Of a stretch of DNA of 64,000 bases, positions 55,771 through 64,000 are shown piece after piece. The stretch spans positions 552,207 through 616,206 of the forward strand of contig NZ_LT976853.1 of the NCBI RefSeq assembly GCF_900249755.1. Direction: 5' to 3'. The notes under the pieces are model-generated. The model saw only the letters and a list, made by a program, of their open reading frames with translations. It made no database searches and had not been told where the DNA came from. The DNA comes from Cupriavidus taiwanensis (lineage in GTDB: Bacteria; Pseudomonadota; Gammaproteobacteria; Burkholderiales; Burkholderiaceae). Both the position numbers and the translations under genes were made by a program. Positions within the stretch are counted from its first letter, which is position 1; each line of letters opens with the position of its first letter.

Positions 55771-56712
55771 GCCGCCGATTCTCCCGATGCCTTCCTGCCG
55801 CCCGCGCGCCTGACCCGGCTCGCCTTCGACCGGCGCAGCCACGGTTTTGGCCAGCTCGACTTCCTGCTGGGCGAAATCGGCCGCCGCATGCAGGAGCGCA
55901 TGGAGGTGATTCGCCTGGCGCCGCAGCGTGCGCTGGATCTCGGCTGCGGCCATGGCCAGGGCCTGGCCGGGCTGCGCGCGCGCTTTCCGGACGCGCAGAT
56001 TGCCGGCCTGGATATCTCCGGCGCGATGCTGGCCGAGGCCGGCCAGCGCGACCCGCAGCGCCGGCCCGGCTGGATCGGCCGCATGCTCGGCAAGCGGCCG
56101 CTGTTCGACCTGGTCCAGGGCGATCTTGCCACACTGCCTTTTGCGCCCGCGAGCTTCGACCTGCTGTGGTCCAACCTGGCGCTGCACTGGCATCCGGAGC
56201 CGCACCGCGTGTTCCCGGAATGGCACCGTGTGACGCGCGACGAAGGGCTGGTGCTGTTCTCGCTGTTCGGCCCGGACACGCTGAAGGAGCTGCGCGCGGC
56301 CTTCGCCGAGGTCGACGACGCGCCGCATACGTTGCGCTTTGTCGACATGCACGACATCGGCGACATGCTGGTCCACAGCGGCTGGTCGACCCCGGTGATG
56401 GACATGGAAACCCTGACCGTGACCTACGAGTCGCCCGCGACGCTGCTGCGCGAGGTGCAGGCCTTTGGCGGCCTGCGCATGCCGGCCGGCGCGCCGCCGC
56501 AGGGCCTGCGCGGCCGCGGCTGGTACCTGGCGCTGACGCAGGCGCTGGAGCGGCGGCGCAACGCCGACGGCGTGATCCCGCTCACCTTCGAGATCGTCTA
56601 CGGCCATGCCTGGAAGCTGGCCCCGCGCGGCGCGCAGGCGCGCGACGGCGAAGGCCGCGCGGTGGTGCCGCTGGACCAGATCGGCCGTGCAAAACCGCGT
56701 CGCACAGGTTAA
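55759..56712 (+). CDS. BioC-like SAM-dependent methyltransferase
   Basis: A class I methyltransferase of about 317 residues. The SAM-binding motif LDLGCGHGQGLAGLRARFPD, then AGLDISGAMLAEAGQR, FDLLWSNLALHWHPEPHRVF and EGLVLFSLFGPDTLKELRAAF resemble malonyl-ACP O-methyltransferase BioC and NDUFAF5-type enzymes. GTG at 55759 is the most usable start; the domain proper begins about residue 15. No biotin genes are adjacent, so the substrate is left open. The gene is divergent from comF with overlapping 5' ends. Confidence 0.85.
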   Translation: MSLHAADSPDAFLPPARLTRLAFDRRSHGFGQLDFLLGEIGRRMQERMEVIRLAPQRALDLGCGHGQGLAGLRARFPDAQIAGLDISGAMLAEAGQRDPQRRPGWIGRMLGKRPLFDLVQGDLATLPFAPASFDLLWSNLALHWHPEPHRVFPEWHRVTRDEGLVLFSLFGPDTLKELRAAFAEVDDAPHTLRFVDMHDIGDMLVHSGWSTPVMDMETLTVTYESPATLLREVQAFGGLRMPAGAPPQGLRGRGWYLALTQALERRRNADGVIPLTFEIVYGHAWKLAPRGAQARDGEGRAVVPLDQIGRAKPRRTG

Positions 56713-56842
56713 AACTGAGTTAACTTGCGCCGGTGGCGGATTGCCGCAAACATAGCGCCGGCGCGGCGGGCAGGGCGATGGCAGGGCTTTGGCCCATGCA
56801 CAGAATCAGGCGGTGCGCAAGCCTTGCGGTCAAGGCGCGCCC

Positions 56843-56871
56843 TTGTTCGTGTAGGGGAAGCGCCCTATAAT
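56843..56871 (+). promoter_or_regulatory. Sigma-70 promoter before DUF2244 and the cta genes
   Basis: TTGTTC (56843-56848), 17 bases, TATAAT (56866-56871). Predicted start near 56878, leaving a leader of about 100 bases before the chosen DUF2244 ATG. Best sigma-70-type promoter in the window. Confidence 0.75.
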
Positions 56872-56981
56872 GCGCCAGTTTGTCGCAGTGGTCCCCTGGC
56901 ACAAGAACGTCCTGGTTTGCACGCACTGTGCGGTCCGGACGCCATCGTCCCGGGTGTGCATCCGATGCAGAGTGGTTGGCG

Positions 56982-57491
56982 ATGCAAGACTTGGGTATCG
57001 CATTCCAGACGGCAGGTGGTGACTCCGGCGGAAATCTCGACGGACCTTCCTCCTCGCCCCACGACTGGCTGATGAAGCGCAATTGCTCGCTGAGTCCACG
57101 CCAGGTCGGCTGGTTTTACCTCTCGATCCTCACGGTTTCGCTTGCCATCGCGTTGTTTTTCGCCTGGCAAGGGTCGTGGCTCGTGCTGCCGTTTGCCAGC
57201 ATCGAGCTGATCGGGCTGGGCATCGCCCTGCTTGTGTATGCGCGCCATGCGACAGACTATGAGCGCGTCAGCATCACCGACGGCACGCTGGTCGTGGAGA
57301 CAGCCAGCGCCGGGCGGGTGACGCGCCAGGAATTCAATCCGTGCTGGGTGCGGATCGAACTGGGTGAATCGTTCCGCGCGCTGGTGACGCTGCGCTCGGG
57401 CAAGCGTGCGGTACAGGTGGGGTGTCACGTGGACCCGTACCGGCGACGCAAGTTCGCGCAGGAGCTCGCAGCGGCCTTGCGCCGCCTCTGA
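56982..57491 (+). CDS. DUF2244 membrane protein
   Basis: A 170-residue protein of the DUF2244 family, regularly found before cytochrome oxidase genes. The conserved start of the domain is NCSLSPRQVGWFYLSILTVS; two transmembrane helices follow (about 45-63 and 68-88, VLPFASIELIGLGIALLVYA), then a soluble beta domain with YERVSITDGTLVVE and the characteristic CHVDPYRRRKFAQELAAALR end. The ATG at 56982 is the first in frame after the promoter, but its ribosome-binding site is poor; Met31 (57072) is an alternative. Function unknown. Confidence 0.82.
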   Translation: MQDLGIAFQTAGGDSGGNLDGPSSSPHDWLMKRNCSLSPRQVGWFYLSILTVSLAIALFFAWQGSWLVLPFASIELIGLGIALLVYARHATDYERVSITDGTLVVETASAGRVTRQEFNPCWVRIELGESFRALVTLRSGKRAVQVGCHVDPYRRRKFAQELAAALRRL

Positions 57492-57515
57492 GAGGCGGCG
57501 GGAGCGGCGGCGGGG

Positions 57516-57531
57516 ACAGATTTGAATCTGT
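57516..57531. promoter_or_regulatory. Inverted repeat upstream of ctaC
   Basis: ACAGATT-TG-AATCTGT, a perfect seven-base dyad, lies 18 bases before the ctaC ATG. A GCCGCCTCT/AGAGGCGGC hairpin at 57481-57499 overlaps the DUF2244 stop. The dyad may be an operator or a leader structure; no binding protein is proposed. Confidence 0.4.
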
Positions 57532-57549
57532 AAATTGGGTAGATAACAA

Positions 57550-58821
57550 ATGAAAATGTGGAAGAAGGCATCCGCAGTTTGTCTGGCCGGCGCGTCCCTG
57601 CTTGCCAGCCAGGCGGCGTCCGCGGTCAGCGACATGCCGGGCGGCCCCGCCGTGCGCCAGCTCAACCTGACCGAGCCGGTTACCAAGATCGCCGAACAGA
57701 TTCACTGGCTGAACTGGATGATGCTGATCATCTGCACGGTGATCTTCATCGCGGTATTCGCCGTGATGTTTTATTCCATCTTCACGCACCGCAAGTCCAA
57801 GGGCGCCAAGCCGGACTCCTTCCACGAGAGCATCACCGTCGAGGTGGTGTGGACCATCGTCCCGTTCCTGATCGTGATCGCAATGGCCCTGCCGGCCACC
57901 AAGACCGTGGTCGCGATGAAGGACACCACCAACTCCGACGTCACCATCAAGGCCACCGGCTACCAGTGGAAGTGGGGCTATGACTACCTGAAGGGCGAAG
58001 GCGAGGGCATCTCCTTCGTCTCGACCCTGACCACCCCGCGCGAGCAGATCAACAACGAGCAGGCCAAGTCGAACACCTACCTGATGGAGGTGGACAACGA
58101 GCTGGTGGTGCCGGTCAACAAGAAGATCCGCATCGTCACCACCGCCAACGACGTGATCCACGCCTGGATGATCCCGGCCTTCGGCGTCAAGCAGGATGCG
58201 ATCCCGGGCTTCGTGCGCGACACCTGGTTCAAGGCCGAGAAGATCGGCGTGTACCGCGGCCAGTGCGCCGAGCTGTGCGGCAAGGAACACGCCTTCATGC
58301 CGATCGTGGTGCGCGTGGTCTCCGACGCCGACTACACCAAGTGGGTCGACGGCAAGAAGAAGGAGCTGGCGGCCAAGGCCGACGATCCCAACAAGACCTG
58401 GACCCTGGACGAAGCCAAGGTGCGCGGCGAGAAGATCTACGCGGCCAACTGCGCGGTCTGCCACCAGCCCAACGGCAAGGGCGGCGGCGCGTTCCCGGCG
58501 CTGGACGGCTCCAAGATCGTCAACGGTCCCAAGGCCGGCCAGATGCACATGCTGCTGGAAGGCAAGGGCGGCATGCCGTCGTGGAAGCAGCTGTCGGACA
58601 CCGAGCTGGCCACGGTCATGACCTATACGCGCAACGCCTGGAGCAACAAGACGGGTGAAGTGATCCAGCCGAGCGAATTCGTGGGGGCCCGCGCGGGCAA
58701 CTTCCCCGAAGGCGGCGGCGCGGCCGGCGGCGCAGCGCCGAAGGCCGAGGCCAAGCCGGCTCAGGCCGGCCAGCAGGCCGACAAGCAGGCCAGTCTCGCG
58801 GGCAACCGCGTCGCGGGCTGA
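57550..58821 (+). CDS. ctaC: Cytochrome c oxidase subunit II with fused cytochrome c domain
   Basis: A 423-residue subunit II of caa3 type. A signal peptide (about 1-25) and two membrane helices (about 52-76 and 98-118) lead to the periplasmic CuA domain: His204 (NDVIHAWMIP) and GQCAELCGKEHAFM with Cys239, Cys243, His247 and Met250. A cytochrome c domain follows with the haem motif NCAVCHQ (Cys301, Cys304, His305) and a Met ligand in KGGMPSWKQL. The last 50 residues are Ala/Gly/Lys-rich. It accepts electrons from cytochrome c and passes them to subunit I. ctaD follows after 38 bases. Confidence 0.95.
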   Translation: MKMWKKASAVCLAGASLLASQAASAVSDMPGGPAVRQLNLTEPVTKIAEQIHWLNWMMLIICTVIFIAVFAVMFYSIFTHRKSKGAKPDSFHESITVEVVWTIVPFLIVIAMALPATKTVVAMKDTTNSDVTIKATGYQWKWGYDYLKGEGEGISFVSTLTTPREQINNEQAKSNTYLMEVDNELVVPVNKKIRIVTTANDVIHAWMIPAFGVKQDAIPGFVRDTWFKAEKIGVYRGQCAELCGKEHAFMPIVVRVVSDADYTKWVDGKKKELAAKADDPNKTWTLDEAKVRGEKIYAANCAVCHQPNGKGGGAFPALDGSKIVNGPKAGQMHMLLEGKGGMPSWKQLSDTELATVMTYTRNAWSNKTGEVIQPSEFVGARAGNFPEGGGAAGGAAPKAEAKPAQAGQQADKQASLAGNRVAG

Positions 58822-58859
58822 CCCGCTGAAGACAGAACAGGATTAGAGGAGCATTTGCG

Positions 58860-60467
58860 ATGAGTACTGCTACCCCGGACGCGCTCGCCCATCCGCACGA
58901 TCACGCGCATGACGACCACGCGCACGATCACCCGCATGGCTGGCGCCGCTGGCTGTTCGCCACCAACCACAAGGACATCGGTACGCTGTACCTGCTGTTC
59001 TCGTTCATCATGCTGCTGTCGGGCGGCGTGCTGGCACTGCTGATCCGCCTGGAACTGTTCGAGCCGGGCCTGCAGTTCTTCCGCCCCGAGCTGTTCAACC
59101 AGTTCACCACCATGCACGGCCTGGTGATGGTGTTCGGCGCGATCATGCCGGCCTTCGTCGGCTTCGCCAACTGGATGATCCCGCTGCAGATCGGCGCGTC
59201 CGACATGGCGTTCGCGCGCATGAACAACTTCAGCTTCTGGCTGATGCCGCCGGCCGCGCTGCTGCTGGCCGGCTCGTTCTTCGTGCCGGGCGGCGCCACC
59301 GCCGCGGGCTGGACCCTGTACGCGCCGCTGTCGGTGCAGATGGGCCCGGGCATGGACATGGCCATCTTCGCCATGCACATCATGGGCGCGTCGTCGATCA
59401 TGGGCTCGATCAACATCATCGTGACCATCCTCAACATGCGCGCCCCCGGCATGACGCTGATGAAGATGCCGATGTTCTGCTGGACCTGGCTGATCACCGC
59501 CTACCTGCTGATCGCCGTGATGCCGGTGCTGGCCGGCGCCATCACCATGGTGCTGACCGACCGCCATTTCGGCACCAGCTTCTTCTCGGCCGCCGGCGGC
59601 GGCGACCCGGTGATGTACCAGCATATCTTCTGGTTCTTCGGCCACCCCGAGGTCTACATCATGATCCTGCCGGCCTTCGGGATCATCTCGCACGTGGTGC
59701 CGGCGTTCGCGCGCAAGCGCCTGTTCGGCTACAGCTCGATGGTGTACGCCACCGCGTCGATCGCCATCCTGTCGTTCATCGTGTGGGCGCACCACATGTT
59801 CACGACCGGCATGCCGGTGACCGGCCAGCTGTTCTTCATGTACGCGACCATGCTGATCGCGGTGCCGACCGCGGTGAAGATCTTCAACTGGATCGCCACC
59901 ATGTGGCGCGGCTCGATGACCTTCGAGACCCCGATGCTGTTTGCGATCGGCTTTATCTTCGTGTTCACCATCGGCGGCTTCACCGGCCTGATGCCGGCCG
60001 TGGCCCCGATCGACATCCAGCTGCAGGACACCTACTTCATCGTGGCGCACTTCCACTATGTGCTGGTGGCCGGCTCGCTGTTCGCGCTGTTCGCGGGCTT
60101 CTACTACTGGGGTCCGAAGTGGAGCGGCTTCATGTACAACGAAGCGCGCGGCCAGATCCACTTCTGGGGTTCGCTGATCTTCTTCAACGTGACCTTCTTC
60201 CCGATGCACTTCCTGGGCCTGGCCGGCATGCCGCGCCGCTATGCCGACTACCCGACCCAGTTCGCCGACTTCAACGCGATCGCGTCGATCGGTGCGCTCG
60301 GCTTCGGCCTGATGCAGGTGTATTTCTTCTTCTTCGTGGTGCTGCCGTCGTACCGCGGCGGCCAGCAGGCCGCGGACAAGCCCTGGGATGGCGCCGAGGG
60401 CCTGGAGTGGACCGTGCCGTCGCCGGCGCCGTTCCACACCTTTGAAGTTCCCCCGCAGGTCCGCTAA
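58860..60467 (+). CDS. ctaD: Cytochrome c oxidase subunit I
   Basis: A 535-residue catalytic subunit of the haem-copper oxidase, reducing oxygen and pumping protons. Twelve membrane helices are apparent. Haem and copper ligands lie in TTMHGLVMVFG, FWFFGHPEVYIMILPAFGII, VWAHHMFTTG and FIVAHFHYVLVAG; the K-channel-type and D-channel residues (FANWMIPLQIGASDMAFARMNNFSFW) fit type A oxidases. The N-terminus is strikingly His/Asp-rich (HPHDHAHDDHAHDHPHG), possibly able to bind metal. AGAGGAG precedes the ATG. Confidence 0.96.
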   Translation: MSTATPDALAHPHDHAHDDHAHDHPHGWRRWLFATNHKDIGTLYLLFSFIMLLSGGVLALLIRLELFEPGLQFFRPELFNQFTTMHGLVMVFGAIMPAFVGFANWMIPLQIGASDMAFARMNNFSFWLMPPAALLLAGSFFVPGGATAAGWTLYAPLSVQMGPGMDMAIFAMHIMGASSIMGSINIIVTILNMRAPGMTLMKMPMFCWTWLITAYLLIAVMPVLAGAITMVLTDRHFGTSFFSAAGGGDPVMYQHIFWFFGHPEVYIMILPAFGIISHVVPAFARKRLFGYSSMVYATASIAILSFIVWAHHMFTTGMPVTGQLFFMYATMLIAVPTAVKIFNWIATMWRGSMTFETPMLFAIGFIFVFTIGGFTGLMPAVAPIDIQLQDTYFIVAHFHYVLVAGSLFALFAGFYYWGPKWSGFMYNEARGQIHFWGSLIFFNVTFFPMHFLGLAGMPRRYADYPTQFADFNAIASIGALGFGLMQVYFFFFVVLPSYRGGQQAADKPWDGAEGLEWTVPSPAPFHTFEVPPQVR

Positions 60468-60538
60468 GGCGGTACCCGCGTAACCAGGCCGGGGGGCGGC
60501 AGCGTCCGCCCCCCGCGCCGGCAGGTATCAGGACCGTT

Positions 60539-60670
60539 ATGCAGTCTCCAGACAAAAGCCCGTCACGCCCGGACCACAAGGCCGCCAACCGGCGCCTTGG
60601 CCTGATCCTGTTGTCGATCGTGGTGGTTTTCTTTCTGGGGTTCTTCGCCAAGATGAAGTTCCTTGGCTGA
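60539..60670 (+). CDS. Cytochrome oxidase small assembly protein
   Basis: A 43-residue peptide, MQSPDKSPSRPDHKAANRRL followed by GLILLSIVVVFFLGFFAKMK and FLG, i.e. a polar N-terminus and one membrane helix. Such tiny single-helix proteins between ctaD and ctaG are widespread in beta-proteobacteria and are annotated as oxidase small assembly proteins. AGGA lies six bases before the ATG. ctaG begins 17 bases after its stop. Confidence 0.85.
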   Translation: MQSPDKSPSRPDHKAANRRLGLILLSIVVVFFLGFFAKMKFLG

Positions 60671-60687
60671 GGCGGCAGGGTAGCGAG

Positions 60688-61311
60688 ATGAGCATCGAGC
60701 AGCAGGCGCGCAGGGAAGCGGACAAGGAAGCGGACAAGCGGTTCAACCGCGGCATGATGCTGCGGCTGGCCGTGATCGTGGCCGTGATGTTCGGCTTCGG
60801 CTACGCGCTGGTGCCGTTGTACAAGAAGATCTGCGAAATCACCGGCATCAACGTGATCACCACGCGCGAGCTGCATGGCGCGGTGAAGAACACGCAGATC
60901 GACAAGAGCCGCACCATCACGGTGGAGTTCGACTCCAACGCGCGCGGGCCGTTCGCCTTCCGGCCGGTGAAGAACAGCATGGAAGTGCACCCCGGCGAGA
61001 TGGCGACGATCGTCTACGAGGTGGCCAACGGGCAGCCGCGCGATATCTCGGCGCAGGCCATCCCGAGCTACGCGCCCAAGCAGGCGACCCAGTATTTCAT
61101 GAAGCTGGAGTGCTTCTGCTTCAAGCAGCAGACGCTCAAGGCGCAAGAGGCGCGCGAGATGCCGGTGGTGTTCGTGATCGATCCCGCGCTGCCCAAGGAT
61201 GTGAAGAACATTACGCTGTCGTACACCTTCTTCGAGGTGGGCACGCCGGTGGCGCAGGCGCCCGAAGGCCAGCTGGCGCCGCAGCCCGCGCCGGCCGGCA
61301 AGGGCATCTGA
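60688..61311 (+). CDS. ctaG: Cytochrome c oxidase assembly protein CtaG (Cox11)
   Basis: A 207-residue copper chaperone that delivers copper to the CuB site of subunit I. One membrane helix (about 24-44, LRLAVIVAVMFGFGYALVPL) is followed by the periplasmic Cox11 domain with the copper-binding CFCF motif in MKLECFCFKQQTL and VEFDSNARGPFAFRPV. The polar N-terminus faces the cytoplasm. The Pro/Gln-rich C-terminus is not conserved. Confidence 0.95.
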   Translation: MSIEQQARREADKEADKRFNRGMMLRLAVIVAVMFGFGYALVPLYKKICEITGINVITTRELHGAVKNTQIDKSRTITVEFDSNARGPFAFRPVKNSMEVHPGEMATIVYEVANGQPRDISAQAIPSYAPKQATQYFMKLECFCFKQQTLKAQEAREMPVVFVIDPALPKDVKNITLSYTFFEVGTPVAQAPEGQLAPQPAPAGKGI

Positions 61312-61354
61312 AGCGGGCGGCTGAGCGAGAGGCCGGCCAGGCGGAGGACGGGCG

Positions 61355-61579
61355 ATGGATGAGATGAAGGACGCGGTCAAGCGCAAGCTGTCGTTTGCGC
61401 AGACCATGCGCGCGGTGCTGTGGTCGTTCATCGGCTTGCGCAAGGGCGCCGAGCACGAACGCGACATGGCCCGGCTCAACCCGGTCCATGTGGTGATCGC
61501 CGGGCTGATCGCGGCGGCGGTGTTCATCGCGATCCTGGTCGTGATCGTGCGCCTGGTGGTCAGCCAGGCGGCGGCGTAG
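61355..61579 (+). CDS. DUF2970 small membrane protein
   Basis: A 74-residue protein of the DUF2970 family: SFAQTMRAVLWSFIGLRKGAEHERD is the conserved part, then a C-terminal membrane helix (VVIAGLIAAAVFIAILVVIV). Members lie in oxidase operons between ctaG and ctaE. GGAGG precedes the ATG. Role unknown, presumably assembly. The 145 bases after it up to ctaE contain no gene. Confidence 0.88.
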   Translation: MDEMKDAVKRKLSFAQTMRAVLWSFIGLRKGAEHERDMARLNPVHVVIAGLIAAAVFIAILVVIVRLVVSQAAA

Positions 61580-61724
61580 CAGGGCAGGAAAGGGTAGACA
61601 ACAAAAGCAGTCGCAGAACAAAGCAACCGCGGCGGCGGGGCGGCCCAGAGGAGGCGGGTAGCCTGCAGTGCCAAGGCGGGGACAACGAATACTGAATCAA
61701 AGACTCTGAGCTGGAGATAAAAGA

Positions 61725-62585
61725 ATGAGTGCGAATCGCGCAAACGCTCCGTACTACTTCGTACCGGGCCCGTCGCGCCACCCCATCACCGCAAGCTTCG
61801 GCCTGCTGATGACGGGTGCCGGCGCCGCCGGTTGGGTAAACGGGCAGCCCTGGGCGCCGTACCTGTGCGGCTTCGGCCTGCTGTGGTTCCTGTTCGTGCT
61901 CAAGAGCTGGTTTGGCGACGCCATCAGCGAGTCCGAAGGCGGCATGTACGGCAAGAACATCGACCTGTCGTTCCGCTGGTCGATGGGCTGGTTCATCTTC
62001 TCCGAGGTGATGTTCTTCGCCGCGTTCTTCGGCGCGCTGTTCTATGCCCGCGCCATCGCCATGCCGTGGCTGGGCGACCTGAACAACAAGATCCTGTGGC
62101 CCGACTTTGCCGCGGTATGGCCCAACACCGGCCCGGCCGGCGTGGTGGAAAACTTCCAGACCATGGGTCCGTGGCCGATCCCGACCATCAACACCGCGCT
62201 GCTGCTGATGTCGGGCGTGACGCTGACCTGGGCGCACCACGCGCTGCTGGCCGGCAAGCGCAACCAGCTGATCCAGGGCCTGGCGCTGACCATCCTGCTG
62301 GGCGCGATCTTCATGGGCTTCCAGGTCTACGAGTACATGCACGCCTACGCGGACCTGAACCTGAAGCTGAGCTCGGGCATCTACGGCTCGACCTTCTTCC
62401 TGCTGACCGGCTTCCACGGCTTCCACGTGACCATGGGCGCGATCATGCTGGCAGTGGTGCTGATCCGCGTGCTGAAGGGCCACTTCACGCCCGAGCACCA
62501 CTTCGCCTTCGAAGGCGCGGCCTGGTACTGGCACTTCGTTGACGTGGTGTGGCTGTTCCTCTACATCGTGGTGTACTGGCTGTAA
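61725..62585 (+). CDS. ctaE: Cytochrome c oxidase subunit III
   Basis: A 286-residue seven-helix subunit III. YYFVPGPSRHPITASFGLLM, FRWSMGWFIFSEVMFFAAFF, the proton-related Glu in this helix, TLTWAHHALLAGKRNQLIQG, and the C-terminal FHGFHVTMGAIMLAVVLIRV and AAWYWHFVDVVWLFLYIVVYW are canonical. It stabilises the catalytic core of the oxidase. A large terminator follows, closing the operon. Confidence 0.96.
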   Translation: MSANRANAPYYFVPGPSRHPITASFGLLMTGAGAAGWVNGQPWAPYLCGFGLLWFLFVLKSWFGDAISESEGGMYGKNIDLSFRWSMGWFIFSEVMFFAAFFGALFYARAIAMPWLGDLNNKILWPDFAAVWPNTGPAGVVENFQTMGPWPIPTINTALLLMSGVTLTWAHHALLAGKRNQLIQGLALTILLGAIFMGFQVYEYMHAYADLNLKLSSGIYGSTFFLLTGFHGFHVTMGAIMLAVVLIRVLKGHFTPEHHFAFEGAAWYWHFVDVVWLFLYIVVYWL

Positions 62586-62640
62586 ATCCGGCTGCCGTAC
62601 CGGCCGGCGGCTTCCCGGACTCCGGGGCCGCCGGCGCCAA

Positions 62641-62694
62641 CGCAAAAGAGAAACGCCGCAGGGGCCTGGCCAGCTGCGGCGTTTCTCTTTTGCG
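62641..62694. terminator. Bidirectional terminator between ctaE and the DUF2909 gene
   Basis: A perfect 20-bp inverted repeat: CGCAAAAGAGAAACGCCGCA at 62641-62660 and its reverse complement at 62675-62694, with a 14-base loop. Each arm ends in an A/T-rich section so that both strands give a hairpin with T-rich tail, fitting two converging genes. Confidence 0.85.
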
Positions 62695-62727
62695 AGCCCG
62701 GGGTGGGGCCGCCCGCGGTGCGCTGAT

Positions 62728-62937
62728 TCAGGGCGCCATGCGGATGCCGGTGCTGTGGATCCAGCCCATCCAGCTCGAGAACAGGATGAACAGGAACAGC
62801 GCCACCGAGAAGCCCACGCGCAGCATCAGCGAGCGCATCATGTTGGGCGTCTTGCCGCGGTCGCGCATCATGAAGAACAAGGCCGAGGCCAGGCTGGCGA
62901 TGATCAGGATGAAGGCGATGATGATGACAAAGCGCAT
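62728..62937 (-). CDS. DUF2909 twin-helix membrane protein
   Basis: A 69-residue protein with two membrane helices, about 3-24 (FVIIIAFILIIASLASALFF) and 41-60 (VGFSVALFLFILFSSWMGWI), joined by the charged loop MRDRGKTPNMMRSLMLR. This matches DUF2909, a family placed next to surf1 in oxidase clusters of beta-proteobacteria. Function unknown. Confidence 0.85.
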   Translation of the reverse strand: MRFVIIIAFILIIASLASALFFMMRDRGKTPNMMRSLMLRVGFSVALFLFILFSSWMGWIHSTGIRMAP

Positions 62938-63042
62938 GGTGGGGCGGGGGTGCGGGGGGATTGGGTGCCGGGGCAGGCGCGGCGCGACGTGCGGCGCACA
63001 AGCCCATTATCGCACCGGGTCGCGCTTCGCAGTGCCGGGGCG

Positions 63043-63798
63043 ATGAACTGGCGCCGCTTCGCCAGTCCGTTGCCGCTGGCTGCTGCACTGGTCGTGATCG
63101 CGGTGACCTGTGCGCTCGGCAACTGGCAGCTCAACCGCGCGCACGAGAAGGAAGCGCGCGCCGCGCGGCTGCAGGCGCTCGCAACACAGCCGCCGGTGGT
63201 GCTCGGCACGGCGCCGCTGTCACAGGCAGTGACCGAGCGCGCGGTGCGCGTGACCGGGCGCTTCGACGCAGCGCGCACCGTATTGCTGGATAATCGCCCC
63301 CACGGCACCGGCGGGCGCAGCGGCGACAGCCGCGCGGGTTTCCTGGTGGTGACGCCGCTGCTGATCGGCCCTGTGCCGGGTGAGGCCGGCGCCATGCGCG
63401 CGGTGCTGGTGCTACGCGGCTGGCTGCCGCGCGATGCGCAGGACCGTACCCGGATCGCGCCGTTCCCGACGCCCGCGGGCGAGGTCACCATTTCGGGCAC
63501 GGCACTGGCCGGCGTGCCGCGGGTCTATAGCCTGGGCCAGGAAGCGGCCGGCAGCAGGATCCGCCAGAATCTCGAGATCGCGCCCTATGCCGCCGAAACC
63601 GGCCTGGCCCTGCATCCGCTGGTGATCGAGCAGCACAGCGATACCGGCGACGGCCTGGCGCGCGACTGGCCGCCTGCCGACCTGGGTGCCGAGCGCCACT
63701 ATGGCTATGCCTTCCAGTGGTTCGGGCTGGCCGCGCTGACGGTGGTGCTGCTGTTCGTGCTGGGCTGGCGCCGCGCGCGGCGGCTGGCCGCACCGTGA
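63043..63798 (+). CDS. SURF1-family oxidase assembly protein
   Basis: A 251-residue SURF1 protein assisting haem a insertion into oxidase subunit I. It has the family's paired membrane helices, near 11-27 (LAAALVVIAVTCALGNWQL) and 222-242 (YAFQWFGLAALTVVLLFVLG), around a periplasmic domain with RAVRVTGRFDAARTVLLDNR, GFLVVTPL and VLVLRGWLPRDA. The ATG at 63043 begins MNWRRFASPLPL; it is divergent from the DUF2909 gene. Confidence 0.92.
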   Translation: MNWRRFASPLPLAAALVVIAVTCALGNWQLNRAHEKEARAARLQALATQPPVVLGTAPLSQAVTERAVRVTGRFDAARTVLLDNRPHGTGGRSGDSRAGFLVVTPLLIGPVPGEAGAMRAVLVLRGWLPRDAQDRTRIAPFPTPAGEVTISGTALAGVPRVYSLGQEAAGSRIRQNLEIAPYAAETGLALHPLVIEQHSDTGDGLARDWPPADLGAERHYGYAFQWFGLAALTVVLLFVLGWRRARRLAAP

Positions 63799-63871
63799 CC
63801 GATTGAATTGACCGCTTATGCGCCCCGCACGGGCGCATGGGCTCGCCGAAGACAAAGGACTGACGTACTCC

Positions 63872-64000
63872 ATGGCACAGCAAGACTCCGCCCCGGCCGC
63901 CGCGGCCTCGCCGCCGGACCCCCGCATCGACGCACGCACGCGCCGTGGCCGCCTGCAGATGCTGATGCTGCTGCTGGTGTGCGCGTCGCCGGTGATCGCC
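63872..64000 (+). CDS. Start of a membrane protein gene (3' end outside window)
   Basis: The ATG at 63872 opens a frame that is still open at the window edge after 43 codons: MAQQDSAPAAAASPPDPRID, then ARTRRGRLQMLMLLLVCASP, where a membrane helix begins. In related clusters a membrane protein of unknown function lies between surf1 and ctaA, so this is probably that gene. GACAAAGGA upstream is a weak ribosome-binding site. Confidence 0.7.
   Translation, partial: MAQQDSAPAAAASPPDPRIDARTRRGRLQMLMLLLVCASPVIA

Overview
The window is GC-rich chromosomal DNA (about two-thirds G+C by eye) from a beta-proteobacterium. Gene content and order point to the genus Cupriavidus (Ralstonia eutropha / C. necator type). 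Pointers include a nagR-nagFE-porin-nagAB-zwf cluster with a fused EIIA-HPr-EI protein, the incomplete EIIA(Man)-HPr-EI phosphotransferase chain behind gshA-gshB, the glnK-amtB pair, and a caa3/aa3-type cta operon with small assembly proteins. Assignment rests on recognition of families and synteny; no search was run.

Layout. 1-7.1 kb: 3' end of a cut gene, a GC-palindrome repeat pair, a DUF454 membrane protein, a nitronate monooxygenase, then the C4-dicarboxylate regulon dctD-dctB-dctA on the minus strand with a clear sigma-54 promoter and two palindromic upstream sites. 7.1-17 kb: housekeeping genes (2Fe-2S ferredoxin, hydrolase, dacC, DUF493, rlmI with an apparent single-base frameshift, a UvrD/Rep helicase, two thioredoxin-fold proteins, a lipoprotein, a LysE exporter). 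16.5-27 kb: the N-acetylglucosamine cluster, whose products import and phosphorylate GlcNAc, deacetylate and deaminate it, and feed glucose-6-phosphate dehydrogenase. 27-32 kb: yifB, ubiK-like, then a TorF-type porin, glnK and amtB behind a textbook sigma-54 promoter (nitrogen control). 32-37.5 kb: gshA, gshB, EIIA(Man), HPr and EI; this second PTS has no permease here and is presumably regulatory. 37.6-41 kb: bfd (with Fur box) and bfr for iron storage and release, and the overlapping pair selD-mnmH for selenophosphate and tRNA selenouridine.

40.9-46.7 kb is the one clearly accessory block: a minus-strand, tightly coupled vgrG-tle4-tli4 module (type VI secretion spike with C-terminal transthyretin-like extension, phospholipase effector, exported immunity protein). 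Its two distal genes are visibly more AT-rich than their neighbours. 47-57 kb returns to core genes: a MoeB/ThiF-type adenylyltransferase, ctpA, gpmA, rhodanese-grxC-secB-gpsA, a Bug-family binding protein, trmL, comF, a methyltransferase. 56.8-64 kb: DUF2244 and the cytochrome c oxidase operon (ctaC, ctaD, a 43-residue assembly peptide, ctaG, DUF2970, ctaE), then a DUF2909 protein, SURF1 and the start of another membrane protein.

No rRNA, tRNA, CRISPR array, transposase or integrase gene was seen. Seven copies of a GC-rich REP-like palindrome sit between genes. I did not find a convincing new biological system. The best leads are the VgrG/Tle4/Tli4 module, the rlmI frameshift, a possible small-RNA transcription unit upstream of gshA, the degenerate second EIIB domain of NagE, and the spaced DctD-type sites upstream of dctA.
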